64,000 nucleotides of DNA from Promicromonospora iranensis (GTDB lineage Bacteria > Actinomycetota > Actinomycetes > Actinomycetales > Cellulomonadaceae): positions 1 through 64,000 of the forward strand of contig NZ_JAJQQP010000001.1 of assembly GCF_028994805.1 (NCBI RefSeq), written 5' to 3'. The position numbers and the translations under genes were made by a program. Below the pieces are notes generated by a model. That model had not been told where the DNA came from. It did not search any database and saw only the letters and a list, made by a program, of their open reading frames with translations. This document shows positions 26,252 through 35,185 of this stretch, piece by piece (within the stretch, counting starts at the first letter, position 1; each line of letters opens with the position of its first letter).

Positions 26252-27314
26252 CGTCGGTGTCCTCGACCCGGCCCGGCATCACCGCCACCACCCGTTCGCC
26301 GTCCCCCCGCACGTCGCCCGTCGACTCACGGCCGACGACCCGCGCGTCGGGCACGATGCGCCGGATCGGCTCGGTGGTGCCGCCGATCCGTGCCACCAGC
26401 AGGTCCACGGCGGTGCGCGCGATCTCGTCGCGGCCCGGGTCGACCGACGAGATGGTCGGCACGGTGTAGCGCACGTCGTCGACGTCGTCGAACCCGATGA
26501 GGGCGATGTCGCCGGGGATGTCGATGCGCCGCTCGTGCAGCGCGTGCAGCGCGCCGAGCGCCATCGCGTCGTTCAGGGCGAACACGGCGTCGATACCGGT
26601 CCCGGAGTCGAGCAGGCGGCCCATCGTCTCCGCGCCGGTGGCGCGGTGCCAGAGGCCCGCCTCCCCCACGAGCGCCGGGTCGAACGGGATGCCCGCGTCG
26701 GCGAGCGCCCGCTCGTAGCCGGCGAGCCGCAGCGCCGCCGAGCCGATGACCTCGCCGGCGTGCGCGCCGACCACCGCGATGCGTCGCCGGCCCGTGGTGA
26801 TGAGGTGCGCGGTAGCGGCCCGTGCGGCCTCCACGTTGTTCATGGTCACGTGGTCGGCCCGCGCCCCGAACACCCGCTCGCCGAGGACCACGAGCGGGAA
26901 GTCGACGTCGAAGTGGTCGAGGTCGTCCTGCCCGAGCGCGAGGGGCGAGAAGAGCACACCGTCGGTCAAGTGGCGACGGCGGCCTGCGAGCACCTCGAGC
27001 TCCCGCTGCCGCTCGGCCCCGGTCTGCTCGATGAGCACCGACCAGCCCTGCTCGTCGGCGGCACGGATCACCGAGTCGGCGAGCTCCGCGAAGTACGGCA
27101 GCGACAGCTCCGGCACGTTGAGGGTGATCATGCCGGTGCGTCGCGTGCGCAGGTTGCGGGCCGAGACGTTCATCCGGTAGCCGAGGTGGTCGATCGCCTC
27201 CTCGACGCGTCGGCGGGTGGACTCACGGACGTGCGGGTACCCGTTCACGACGTTCGAGACGGTCTTGACCGAGACACCGGCGCGCTGCGCGACGTCCTGC
27301 ATCCTCACCGGCAT
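26229..27314 (-). CDS. LacI-family repressor, class A operator type (copy 2)
   Basis: This 361-residue regulator has the helix-turn-helix DVAQRAGVSVKTVSNVVNG, whose recognition helix (KTVSNV) is identical to that of copy 1 at 4207-5292. Sensor-domain segments such as ELSLPYFAELADSVI, RRRHLTDG and ALIGFDDVDD are also shared. It diverges from the GH43 gene at 27416 with a full class A operator in the gap. Both repressors probably read the same operators; they may differ in effector. ATG at 27314 has only a weak ribosome site. Confidence 0.9.
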   Translation of the reverse strand: MPVRMQDVAQRAGVSVKTVSNVVNGYPHVRESTRRRVEEAIDHLGYRMNVSARNLRTRRTGMITLNVPELSLPYFAELADSVIRAADEQGWSVLIEQTGAERQRELEVLAGRRRHLTDGVLFSPLALGQDDLDHFDVDFPLVVLGERVFGARADHVTMNNVEAARAATAHLITTGRRRIAVVGAHAGEVIGSAALRLAGYERALADAGIPFDPALVGEAGLWHRATGAETMGRLLDSGTGIDAVFALNDAMALGALHALHERRIDIPGDIALIGFDDVDDVRYTVPTISSVDPGRDEIARTAVDLLVARIGGTTEPIRRIVPDARVVGRESTGDVRGDGERVVAVMPGRVEDTDVSPLPAG

Positions 27315-27363
27315 GGGTGCGCGCCCTTTCGACGGATGGGTGGCTCGGCGCGAGCGCTCCCGA

Positions 27364-27383
27364 TATACTCTACATCGTTGTAG
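27364..27383 (+). promoter_or_regulatory. Promoter -10 box abutting a full class A operator
   Basis: TATACT (27364-27369) is a good -10 box for the GH43 gene. It directly abuts CTACATCGTTGTAG (27370-27383), the best class A site in the window, with CTACA/TGTAG arms. The transcription start would fall inside the operator. A clear -35 box is not seen. Confidence 0.75.
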
Positions 27384-27415
27384 AAGTACGTTCGGACCAA
27401 CTTCGGAGGACAAAG

Positions 27416-28492
27416 ATGTCACCACGCAGACCACTCGCGGCGCTCGGTGCGCTCGCCATCACGGCGGCCCTCGCGATCGGCGCTCCGGCGTCGGGCGCGG
27501 CGGCCGGCAGCTCGTCCGGTGCAAAGGGCGGCCCGCCCGGGGCGATCGACGTCGCCGGCGACGTCGCCCCGATCCACGACCCCGCCCTCACCGTGGACGA
27601 CGACGGCACCTGGTGGGTCTACTCGACCGGCCTCGTGAACCGCGAGAACGGCGGGACGGTGCAGATCTGGTCGTCGCACGACAAGGGCGCCACCTGGGCC
27701 TACGAGGGCACCGTCTGGGACGAGATCCCCGCCTGGATCGACGAGCACTTCTCGGACGGCGCCCTGCCGGACAACCTGTGGGCGCCCGAGATCTACGAGC
27801 ACGACGGCACCTACTACCTGTACTACTCGGCGTCCCGTTTCGAGACCAACAACTCGGTCACGGCGCTCGCCACGAACACCACCCTCGACCCGGACGACCC
27901 GGACTACGAGTGGGTGGACCAGGGGCCGGTCATCAGCTCCCCGGGCCCGATCGAGGACGGCAAGGAGTTCAACGCGATCGACGCCGGCATCGTCACCGGC
28001 AAGGACGGCACGCCGTACATGGCGATCGGCTCGCACTGGTACGGCATCTTCCTGGTCGAGATCTCCTGGCCCAGCGGCAAGCCCGTGGACGGCGCCCTGG
28101 AGAACGCCGTCCACCTGGTCGACCGGTTCGCCCCCGGCAACCGGGTCGAGGCCCCGTACATCGAGAAGCGGGGCGGCTGGTACTACCTGTACGTCTCGTT
28201 CGACGCCTGCTGCGCCGGGGCGGACAGCACCTACAAGGTGGTCGTCGGGCGGTCCCGCACGGTGACCGGTCCGTACCTCGACAAGGAGGGTCGCGACATG
28301 GTCGGCGGCGGGGGCACGGTGCTCCTGGAGTCGAACGGCCCGATGGTCGGCCCGGGCGGTCAGTCCGTGCACGACGGCGTCCTCGCTTACCACTACTACG
28401 ACGGCGCCAACGCCGAGAACCCGTACTTCCCCACGCTCGGCCTGTACCGCCTCGGCTGGTCGAAGGGCTGGCCGGTGGTCAACACTCGCTGA
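27416..28492 (+). CDS. Secreted GH43 endo-arabinanase
   Basis: This 358-residue enzyme has a signal peptide (about 1-30) and a GH43 propeller with Asp55 (PIHDPAL), Asp189 (NAIDAGI) and Glu245 (VEAPYI), plus LWAPEIYEHDGTYYLYYSAS. The pattern fits extracellular endo-1,5-alpha-L-arabinanases. A CGGAGGA ribosome site precedes the ATG. Control by the adjacent LacI is likely. Its stop codon is the first base triplet of an inverted repeat. Confidence 0.92.
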   Translation: MSPRRPLAALGALAITAALAIGAPASGAAAGSSSGAKGGPPGAIDVAGDVAPIHDPALTVDDDGTWWVYSTGLVNRENGGTVQIWSSHDKGATWAYEGTVWDEIPAWIDEHFSDGALPDNLWAPEIYEHDGTYYLYYSASRFETNNSVTALATNTTLDPDDPDYEWVDQGPVISSPGPIEDGKEFNAIDAGIVTGKDGTPYMAIGSHWYGIFLVEISWPSGKPVDGALENAVHLVDRFAPGNRVEAPYIEKRGGWYYLYVSFDACCAGADSTYKVVVGRSRTVTGPYLDKEGRDMVGGGGTVLLESNGPMVGPGGQSVHDGVLAYHYYDGANAENPYFPTLGLYRLGWSKGWPVVNTR

Positions 28493-28546
28493 GTGCGGGC
28501 TATTTGCGGCCTGGAGGGCCTCCAGGCCGCAAATTTCCCGCACTCA
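28490..28546. repeat. Family 2 palindromic repeat and terminator
   Basis: A 27-base arm (28490-28516, beginning TGAGTGCGGG) pairs with 28520-28546 with two mismatches and a 3-base loop. It includes the GH43 stop codon. The outer arm and the TTTGCGGCC core are shared with 29349-29413. The gap 28547-28654 shows nothing else but the ribosome site of the next gene. Confidence 0.85.
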
Positions 28547-28654
28547 ACGAAAGAGGGGGCGGGATGGGGGCGAATCCGTCTTGGGGTGGATCTGCTCGGC
28601 GGGGTGGTCGTGGTCTGCTGGTCCCGGCATCGCAACCGACCTTGAGGAGCCGAC

Positions 28655-29344
28655 ATGGAACTCAGCCTCGCCGAGGAGTACCTGCTCCTCGCGCTCGACG
28701 ACACCTCGGGCCGGCCGCTGATCAGCGGACAGCACCTGCAGTTCGCCCTGGCCGGGGCATCGGTCGCCGACCTCACCCTGCGCGGTGCGCTCGAGGTGTC
28801 CGACGGCGCGGACGGCGGCCGCGCGGGCCGGTTCCGCGTGACCGGCCGGGCGACGCCGTCGGACCCGATGCAGCGCGAGATCCTCGAGCTGATGCACGAG
28901 CGCAGGCCCAAGGACTCGATCCGGAAGGTGGGGCAGGGCAGCTTCGCCAAGCGGCTCCGCGACGCGCTGCAGCAAGGGCTGGCTGCCCGGGGCGTCCTGC
29001 GGGAGGAGGAGGTCAAGATCCTGGGGCTGTTCCCCAGCTCCACCTGGACACCGCACGACCCGACCCTGGAGACCGCCGTCCGCGGGCGGGTGCTGGCAGC
29101 CCTGACCGGGCGCGCCGACGCGGACGAGCGGACGGCGGCCCTGGTCTCGCTGCTGCTCGCGACCGACCTCAACCGCAAGGTCTTCCCCGACCAGGACCGG
29201 CGCGCGCTCAAGCGCCGGGCGAAGGAGATCGCCGAGTCGGAGTGGTCCGGCGCCGCGGTGAAGCGTTCGATCGACGAGGTCACCGCGGTGATGATCGCGA
29301 CGACGGTGGCTGCGACGAGCGCAGCCACGGCGGGCAGCAGCTAA
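28655..29344 (+). CDS. GPP34/GOLPH3-like family protein
   Basis: This 229-residue cytoplasmic protein resembles the GPP34 family, bacterial relatives of a Golgi phosphoinositide-binding protein. Typical parts are LSLAEEYLLLALDD at the start, a FALAGASVADLTLRGAL helix and a LVSLLLATDLNRKVFPDQDRRALKRRAKEI stretch near the end, which is only partly quoted here (LLLATDLNRKVF). Biochemical role in actinobacteria is unclear. A GAGGAG ribosome site precedes the ATG. It sits alone between two family 2 palindromes, and no arabinan link is evident. Confidence 0.8.
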   Translation: MELSLAEEYLLLALDDTSGRPLISGQHLQFALAGASVADLTLRGALEVSDGADGGRAGRFRVTGRATPSDPMQREILELMHERRPKDSIRKVGQGSFAKRLRDALQQGLAARGVLREEEVKILGLFPSSTWTPHDPTLETAVRGRVLAALTGRADADERTAALVSLLLATDLNRKVFPDQDRRALKRRAKEIAESEWSGAAVKRSIDEVTAVMIATTVAATSAATAGSS

Positions 29345-29348
29345 CCCC

Positions 29349-29413
29349 TCGTTGAGTGCGGGCTATTTGCGGCCAGGATGGCCTTCAGGCCGCAAATAGC
29401 CCGCACTCAACGA
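29349..29413. terminator. Family 2 palindromic repeat, convergent terminator
   Basis: A perfect 26-base arm (29349-29374, beginning TCGTTGAGTGCGGG) pairs with 29388-29413 over a 13-base loop. It lies between the convergent GPP34 and araA stops, so it can terminate in both directions. The arm core is that of 28490-28546. Confidence 0.88.
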
Positions 29414-29424
29414 ATCAGGGTGGG

Positions 29425-30939
29425 TCAGAGGCCCTGGGCCACGCGGTAGTAGACCTGGTTCCAGCGGACCTGGTCGGCGAAACCGCGACGGGTCGTGTCC
29501 TCGTCGATGACGAGCAGCTCGGTGCGCGCGATGTTCGCGAACACCTCGAACGCCTCGATGCCCGCCGCGGTCGACATGACCGTGTGGTGCGCGCCGCCCG
29601 CCGTCAGCCACGACTCGGCGGAGACCTCGAACGACGGCCGCGGCGCCCACATCGCGCGGGCGACCGGCAGCTTCGGCAGGTCGTGCGGCGGGGTGACGAC
29701 GTCGACCACGTTGGCCGTGAGCCGGAACCGGTCGCGCATGTCGGCGAGCGAGACCACCACAGCACCGTCGACGGCGTCCGCGGAGAACACCATGCGGACC
29801 GGGTCCTCCTTGCCGCCGATGCCGAGCGGGTGGACCTCGATGCGCGGCGTCGAGGTGGTCAGCGACGGGCAGACCTCGAGCATGTGCGCGCCGAGGATCA
29901 GCTCGGAGCCGGGGGTGAGGTCGTAGGTGTAGTCCTCCATCAGGGAGGCGCCGCCCGGCAGCCCCTCGCCCATGACCTTGGCCGCGCGCACGAGGACCGC
30001 CGTCTTCCAGTCGCCCTCGGCGCCGAAGCCGTAGCCCTTTTCCATGAGGCGCTGGACCGCCAGGCCGGGGAGCTGGCGCAGGGCGCCCAGGTCCTCGAAG
30101 TTGGTGGTGAACGCCTTGGCGCCGACCGCCTCGAGGAAGCCCTCCAGCGCGATCTCCTGGCGCGCCGCATAGCGCAGGGAGTCGTGCCGCTCGCCACCGG
30201 CCCGGAGCCCGGGGGCGACGTCGTACTTCTCCTCGTACTGGGCCACCAGCGTGTCGATGGCGGGCTCCTCGACGGCGTCGACGGCCGCGACCAGGTCGTT
30301 CACGCCCCAGGTGTTCACCGAGACGCCGAACCGCAGCTCGGCCTCGGTCTTGTCGCCTTCGGTGACCGCCACGTTGCGCATGTTGTCGCCGAAGCGGACC
30401 AGCTTGAGCTCGTGCGTCGCCGCCCAGCCGGCCGCGCCGCGCACCCAGGTGCCCACGCGGCGTGTGACCGCCGGGTTCGAGACGTGCCCCACCACCGTGG
30501 TCCGCGCGACGCCGAGGCGCGTGGCGATGTACGCGTACTCACGGTCGCCGTGCGCGGCCTGGTTGAGGTTCATGAAGTCCATGTCGATGTCGTCCCAGGG
30601 GAGCTCGACATTGGCCTGCGTGTGCAGGTGCAGCAGCGGCTTGCGCAGCGCGTCCAGGCCCGCGATCCACATCTTGGCAGGGCTGAAGGTGTGCATCCAG
30701 GTGACGACGCCCAGCACCTTGTCGTCGCTGTTCGCGTCCAGCATCGCGCGGCGGATCGCCACCGAGTCCTTGAGGACGGGCTTCCACACCACCTTGACCG
30801 GCACGTCCGACGACGCGTCCAGCGCGCGGGCGACCTCCTGGGACTGCTCCGCGACCTGGGCAAGGGTCTCCTCGCCGTAGAGGTCCTGGCTCCCCGTGAG
30901 GAACCAGACCTCACGGTCCGCGTAGGGCTTGGTGCTCAT
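29425..30939 (-). CDS. araA: L-arabinose isomerase
   Basis: This 504-residue enzyme converts L-arabinose to L-ribulose. The metal-binding residues correspond to Glu308 (GAEGDWK), Glu335 (LMEDYTY), His352 (GAHMLEV) and the His451-His452 pair (GGAHHTV). Length and the N-terminal [11 protein letters not shown] motif are standard for AraA. ATG overlaps the araD stop (ATGA). It is the last gene of araB-araD-araA, controlled by the class B operator at 33472. Confidence 0.98.
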   Translation of the reverse strand: MSTKPYADREVWFLTGSQDLYGEETLAQVAEQSQEVARALDASSDVPVKVVWKPVLKDSVAIRRAMLDANSDDKVLGVVTWMHTFSPAKMWIAGLDALRKPLLHLHTQANVELPWDDIDMDFMNLNQAAHGDREYAYIATRLGVARTTVVGHVSNPAVTRRVGTWVRGAAGWAATHELKLVRFGDNMRNVAVTEGDKTEAELRFGVSVNTWGVNDLVAAVDAVEEPAIDTLVAQYEEKYDVAPGLRAGGERHDSLRYAARQEIALEGFLEAVGAKAFTTNFEDLGALRQLPGLAVQRLMEKGYGFGAEGDWKTAVLVRAAKVMGEGLPGGASLMEDYTYDLTPGSELILGAHMLEVCPSLTTSTPRIEVHPLGIGGKEDPVRMVFSADAVDGAVVVSLADMRDRFRLTANVVDVVTPPHDLPKLPVARAMWAPRPSFEVSAESWLTAGGAHHTVMSTAAGIEAFEVFANIARTELLVIDEDTTRRGFADQVRWNQVYYRVAQGL

Positions 30940-31709
30940 GCCTGTCCTTCCGTGTTCTGGGCGTCGGCCGCGGCGGTGCCCGACGGCGTCGTCGCGGGCT
31001 GGCCGTAGACGTTCTGGTACCGGTCGTAGAGGGAGTCGATGTGCTGCTGCTCGATCGGGACGGGCTCGCCGAGCTGGCGGGAGATGTGCACCGTGCGTGC
31101 GACCTCCTCGACCATCACCGCCGCCTTCACGGCGCCGCGCGCGTCCTTGCCGATGGTGAACGGGCCGTGGTTGCGCATCAGCACGGCGGGGCTGCGGTGA
31201 CCGCTCAGGGTCTCCACGATGCCCCGGCCGATCGAGTCGTCACCGATGATCGCGAAGGGACCCACGGGGACGGGCCCGCCGAACTCGTCGGCCATCATCG
31301 TGAGCACGCAGGGCACCTCCTCGCCGCGTGCGGCCCAGGCCGTCGCGTAGGTGGAGTGCGTGTGCACCACGCCGCCCACCTCGGGCATGTGCTGGTACAC
31401 GTACGCGTGCGCCGCGGTGTCCGACGACGGCGAGCGCGTGCCGTCCAGGAGGTTGCCGTCCAGGTCGCAGACGACCATGCCCTCGGGGGTCAGGTCGTCG
31501 TACGAGACGCCCGACGGCTTGATGACGAAGAGGTCGGCGCTGCCGTCCGGCACGTCGGGGTTCGGCACGCGCTGCGAGACGTTGCCCGCCGTCCAGACCA
31601 CCAGGTCCCAGCGCGGCAGCTCGGCGTGCAGGTCCGAGACGACGACGCGGACGCGCGCCACCTCGTCCTGGACCGCCTGCGAGTAGTCGGTCAAGGCTCT
31701 CGTGGTCAT
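30936..31709 (-). CDS. araD: L-ribulose-5-phosphate 4-epimerase
   Basis: This 257-residue class II aldolase-type enzyme makes D-xylulose 5-phosphate from L-ribulose 5-phosphate. Zinc ligands are His116 and His118 (VVHTHST) and His181 (MRNHGPF); the phosphate-binding GNVSQR and [10 protein letters not shown] motifs are present. An AGGAGG ribosome site lies in the end of araB, and ATG overlaps the araB stop by four bases. The tail after about residue 235 is a variable Thr/Ala-rich extension. Confidence 0.96.
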   Translation of the reverse strand: MTTRALTDYSQAVQDEVARVRVVVSDLHAELPRWDLVVWTAGNVSQRVPNPDVPDGSADLFVIKPSGVSYDDLTPEGMVVCDLDGNLLDGTRSPSSDTAAHAYVYQHMPEVGGVVHTHSTYATAWAARGEEVPCVLTMMADEFGGPVPVGPFAIIGDDSIGRGIVETLSGHRSPAVLMRNHGPFTIGKDARGAVKAAVMVEEVARTVHISRQLGEPVPIEQQHIDSLYDRYQNVYGQPATTPSGTAAADAQNTEGQA

Positions 31710-33373
31710 CGTGCTGCCTCCTGCGTCGTGTCTCGGGTCGGGAGCGTCTCGACGGCGGCGCGCTCGATCGCGAGCCCCGCGCTGTAGCGCTCCAGGAAGG
31801 CGGAGAATCCCGCCACGTCCTCGGCGTCCGGCTCGACGACGTCGAGCGCGGCGTCGGAGAACACCTCGGCACCCAGGTAGGACCCCAGGCCCTGCTCGGG
31901 GGCCGCCGCGCCGCGCGCGGACGCCCGGTAGGCGGCGAGCACCGCGATGCCCCAGGCACCGCCCTCCCCCGCCGTCCGGCCCACTGCGACCGGTGCGCCG
32001 AGCGCGGCGGCCAGCAGGCGCTGGGCCACACCCTCGGTCTTGAACAGGCCGCCGTGCGCGAACATGGTGTCCAGCTCGACCTGCTCCTCCGCCAGGACCC
32101 GCATACCGAGGCTCAGCGTGCCGAACACGCTGTAGACCTGGGTCCGGGCGAAGTTGCCCAGGGTGAGCCGGCTGTCGGGCGTGCGGGTGAACAGCGGGCG
32201 CCCGGCCTCGAGGCCGGTGATGGGCTCGCCGGACAGGTAGTTGTAGGCGAGCAGGCCACCGCCGTCGGCGTCGCCGTCCAGGGCGGACCGCAGGAGTGCC
32301 TCGAAGACCGCGCCCGGCTCGGCGGGCCGGCCCAGTGCCGCGGCGAACTGGCCGAACAGCTCGGCCCAGGCGCCCAGCTCGCTGGCCCCGTTGTTGCAGT
32401 GCACCATCGCGACGAGGTCGCCGGCCGGGGTCGTGACGAGGTCCAGCTCCTCGTGCACGCGCTCCAGCGGCTTCTCCAGGACGACCATCGCGAAGATGCT
32501 GGTCCCCGCGCTGACGTTGCCGGTGCGGGGCGCCACGGAGTTCGTGGCGACCATGCCGGTCCCGGCGTCGCCCTCGGGCGGGCACAGCGGGATGCCCGGG
32601 AGCAGCGTGCCGGTCGGGTCCAGCAGAGCCGCTCCGTCCGCGGTCAGCGCACCGGCGTCGGCGCCGGCCGGAAGGACACGCGGCAGCAGGTCCGCGACGC
32701 CCCGGCCAGGACCACGGCCGCCCACCAGCTCGTCGAGCTGGGCCAGCATCCGCTGGTCGTAGTCCTTCGTCGCCGGGTCGATCGGGAACATGCCGGAGGC
32801 GTCGCCGACGCCGAGCACCTGCTGCCCGGTCAGGCGCCAGTGCACGTAGCCGGCCAGCGTGGTGAAGTGCCGCACCTGGGCCACGTGGGGCTCGTCGTCG
32901 AGGATCGCCTGGTACAGGTGGGCGACCGACCAGCGCAGCGGGATGTTGTGCCCGAGCAGGCCGGTCAGCTCGGTCGCGGCGCGCTCGGTGCTGGTGTTGC
33001 GCCAGGTGCGGAAGGGCACGAGCAGCTCGTCCGCCTCGTCGAACGCCAGGTAGCCGTGCATCATCGCCGAGACGCCGATCGCGCCGACGGTGCTGGGCCG
33101 CACGCCGTACTGCCGCTCGACGTCGGCCAACAGCGCTGTCACCGAGGCCTGCAGACCGCTCCAGACGGCGTCCAGCGAGTAGGTCCACACGCCGTCGACG
33201 AGCTGGTTCTCCCAGTCGTGGCTGCCGCTCGCCAGCGGCGCGTTGTCCGGCCCGACAAGACACGCCTTGATCCGGGTGGAGCCGAGCTCGATACCGAGAG
33301 CGGTCCGTCCCTGCTCGATCGCCTCGCGGAGGCCCGTGAGCCGTCCCGCTCCTTCGTCCTGCCGCTCCACCAT
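31706..33373 (-). CDS. araB: L-ribulokinase, FGGY family
   Basis: This 555-residue kinase phosphorylates L-ribulose. Features are the N-terminal ATP-fold LGIELGSTRIKACLVG, GVSAMMHGYLAFD, PPEGDAGTGMVATNSV and the FGGY second-domain region GNVSAGTSIFAMVV. It is the first gene of araBDA. ATG at 33373 is chosen because a longer reading frame runs through the class B operator at 33472; a GGAG lies nine bases upstream. The order B-D-A is common in Gram-positive bacteria. Confidence 0.93.
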   Translation of the reverse strand: MVERQDEGAGRLTGLREAIEQGRTALGIELGSTRIKACLVGPDNAPLASGSHDWENQLVDGVWTYSLDAVWSGLQASVTALLADVERQYGVRPSTVGAIGVSAMMHGYLAFDEADELLVPFRTWRNTSTERAATELTGLLGHNIPLRWSVAHLYQAILDDEPHVAQVRHFTTLAGYVHWRLTGQQVLGVGDASGMFPIDPATKDYDQRMLAQLDELVGGRGPGRGVADLLPRVLPAGADAGALTADGAALLDPTGTLLPGIPLCPPEGDAGTGMVATNSVAPRTGNVSAGTSIFAMVVLEKPLERVHEELDLVTTPAGDLVAMVHCNNGASELGAWAELFGQFAAALGRPAEPGAVFEALLRSALDGDADGGGLLAYNYLSGEPITGLEAGRPLFTRTPDSRLTLGNFARTQVYSVFGTLSLGMRVLAEEQVELDTMFAHGGLFKTEGVAQRLLAAALGAPVAVGRTAGEGGAWGIAVLAAYRASARGAAAPEQGLGSYLGAEVFSDAALDVVEPDAEDVAGFSAFLERYSAGLAIERAAVETLPTRDTTQEAAR

Positions 33374-33471
33374 CGTGGGCCGCTCCGTCCTGCCCGCATC
33401 GTCGCGAGGCGTCGTTCGTGTCACCGTCGGTCGCTGGTCACGGTAAGCCGTCGGCTGACGGCCCACGGCGA

Positions 33472-33485
33472 TGTTAGCGCTCACA
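33472..33485. promoter_or_regulatory. Class B LacI operator before araBDA
   Basis: TGTTAGCGCTCACA, identical to the site at 18061. On the minus strand TAACAT at the site edge can serve as the araB -10 box, so binding would cover the promoter. It is 99 bases before the araB start. Confidence 0.82.
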
Positions 33486-33543
33486 CGATACGTTACGACA
33501 GCCCGCTTCCCCAACCCCCGCCGGCAGGGAAAAGGTCCGCCCC

Positions 33544-33597
33544 GATCCCGCCGTCGGGCATGGTTCCGGACCTGGAACCATGCCCGACGGCGGGATC
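33544..33597. terminator. Perfect 24-bp-arm hairpin after the galactanase gene
   Basis: The arm 33544-33567 (GATCCCGCCGTCGGGCATGG and four more bases) pairs perfectly with 33574-33597 across 6 bases; partial GGTCCGC/GCGGACC pairing extends it. It is 20 bases past the leftward galactanase stop at 33617. Its TGCCCGACGGCGGGA core recurs at 63947. Confidence 0.88.
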
Positions 33598-33616
33598 AGA
33601 GCGGACCAGCAGCACC

Positions 33617-35020
33617 TCAGCCGCGCGTCCACTGCTGGTTGGCTGCGCCGTTGCAGGCGTAGGTGATCAGTGCCGCCCCGTTGGCGGTCGACCCGCCGTT
33701 GACGTCCAGGCACTCGCCGGTCGCCCGCGACCGGATCGTCACGAAGCTGCCCGATGCCGCGACCACCGACCACTGCTGGTTCGATCCCGTGCCGCAGCCC
33801 TGCTGGGTCACCGTCGTGGCGTTCTCCTGCACGCAGAGCGCGCTGTGCCGGGCCACGAGGTTGTAGTAGCCGCTCCCCGTGCTGCGGAACCAGAAGCGCT
33901 GGTTGCCACCGCCGTTGCAGTCGTACTGCTTGATCTGGGCGCCCGCGGCGGAGGACTGGCTGGTCACGTCCGCGCACCTGCCGGAGTGTCGTGCGGTGAG
34001 CGACTCGAACGGCCCGCCCTGCCCGGTGATCGTGCCCGCCGCGGCGTCGATCGAGAGCTCCGGGTAGTAGTCGAACGACATCGAGGTCGACGTCGGGAAC
34101 GTGATCGGCGCCCACACGTAGCGCGAGCCGTTGACGTTCGTGCCGATGGAGTTGCCCCAGCGGTCGCCCATGTACAGGTACGACGTGCCGGACGTGCCCT
34201 GCACGGGCAGCACGAAGGTGGTCTGCGAGCCGTACCCGGTGGCGTCGCCGACGTTCCGCATGGCCGACCAGCCCGACGCCAGGTTGCTCGACGTCGCGTA
34301 CTTCTGCTGGTTCGGGCTCCAGCCCGATGCGCCGGACGTGAGCATGAAGTACGTGCCGCCCCGCTTGAACAGTGCGGGCGCCTCGCGGTGACCGCCCGGC
34401 CAGGGGTTGGCGACCAGGGCGGCCACGTCCGTGTAGCTGCTGGTGAGCCGGTAGATGTGCAGGTCGTAGTTCTCCCGGGCGGACGAGTACATGTACCCGG
34501 TGCCGTCCGTGTCGACGAACACGCCGATGTCCCGCGACATGTGGCCGAGCGGACGGAAGCTGCGCTGGTACGTGTAGTCACCGTCCACGGTGTCGCTCAC
34601 GGCCACCGCGGCACGCGCCTCGGAGTAGTCGCTGCCGTTCTCCTTGTGCATCCACATCACGAACTTGCCGGTGGCCTGGTTGTACATGACCTTGGGCCGC
34701 TCGATGTTGGCCACGCCGAGCTCCGGGTGGCTGGCCTCGGTGAGCACGTGGTTGCGGAACTCCCAGTGCACGAGGTCGGTGGACCGATAGGCCGACACGT
34801 AGCGGAACGTGTTGTCCGCGTTCCGGTTCTCGCCGAACCAGTAGTAGTACTGACCGACCTTGAGCACACCGCCGCCGTGGGCGTGCAGCGGGTTGCCCGA
34901 CGTGTCGGTGAACTGGGTGGCGTTGACCACCGTCTCGGGCTGGGCCTGAGCGGAGACCGCGCCGACGGCGGTCGCCAGTACGCAGGCCAGGGCAGCGAGG
35001 GCAGCAGGAAGACGCCTCAC
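33617..35020 (-). CDS. Secreted GH43 exo-beta-1,3-galactanase-like enzyme with C-terminal ricin-type domain
   Basis: This 467-residue protein has a signal peptide (about 1-27), a GH43 propeller (about 30-335) and a ricin-type trefoil (CBM13-like, about 340-467, QQW repeats). HAHGGGVLKVGQYYYWFGE, Glu107 (IERPKV), Glu213 (REAPAL) and Gln266 (GSQTTF) match subfamily 24 galactanases, where Gln replaces the usual Asp base. GTG at 35020 is preferred over ATG at 35038 because AAGGAG sits nine bases before it. It would trim the beta-1,3-galactan backbone of arabinogalactan. Confidence 0.87.
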   Translation of the reverse strand: MRRLPAALAALACVLATAVGAVSAQAQPETVVNATQFTDTSGNPLHAHGGGVLKVGQYYYWFGENRNADNTFRYVSAYRSTDLVHWEFRNHVLTEASHPELGVANIERPKVMYNQATGKFVMWMHKENGSDYSEARAAVAVSDTVDGDYTYQRSFRPLGHMSRDIGVFVDTDGTGYMYSSARENYDLHIYRLTSSYTDVAALVANPWPGGHREAPALFKRGGTYFMLTSGASGWSPNQQKYATSSNLASGWSAMRNVGDATGYGSQTTFVLPVQGTSGTSYLYMGDRWGNSIGTNVNGSRYVWAPITFPTSTSMSFDYYPELSIDAAAGTITGQGGPFESLTARHSGRCADVTSQSSAAGAQIKQYDCNGGGNQRFWFRSTGSGYYNLVARHSALCVQENATTVTQQGCGTGSNQQWSVVAASGSFVTIRSRATGECLDVNGGSTANGAALITYACNGAANQQWTRG

Positions 35021-35073
35021 GGGACCACACTCCTTCATCGCAGTGCAGGGTTGGGGGCAGGGCAGTGCAGGGC

Positions 35074-35114
35074 GGTGCGGTGGTGCAGGTGGTGCAGGTG
35101 GTGCGGTGGTGCGG
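35074..35114. repeat. Short GGTGC/AGGTGGTGC low-complexity tract
   Basis: The tract repeats ggtgc with ggt spacers (ggtgcaggt, ggtgcggt). On the transcribed strand it gives a C/A-rich, G-poor leader just upstream of the galactanase start. Function unknown; slippage-prone sequence is possible. Confidence 0.6.
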
Positions 35115-35115
35115 A

Positions 35116-35153
35116 GCGAGCGGGGATCCCCGTTCCTCGGGGCCCCCGCTCGC
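35116..35153. terminator. Hairpin between binding-protein and galactanase genes
   Basis: GCGAGCGGGGATCCCCG (35116-35132) pairs with CGGGGCCCCCGCTCGC (35138-35153) with a small bulge. It lies between two leftward genes, so it may reduce read-through into the galactanase or stabilise the binding-protein mRNA. Confidence 0.65.
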
Positions 35154-35185
35154 CCAGACCGTCGGTGAGCCGACGCCGGGGGGCG

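Noticed and set aside
28490-29413. Integron or phage attachment sites around GPP34
   Set aside because: The repeats are hairpins facing each other, with no integrase gene; ordinary terminators explain each site alone.
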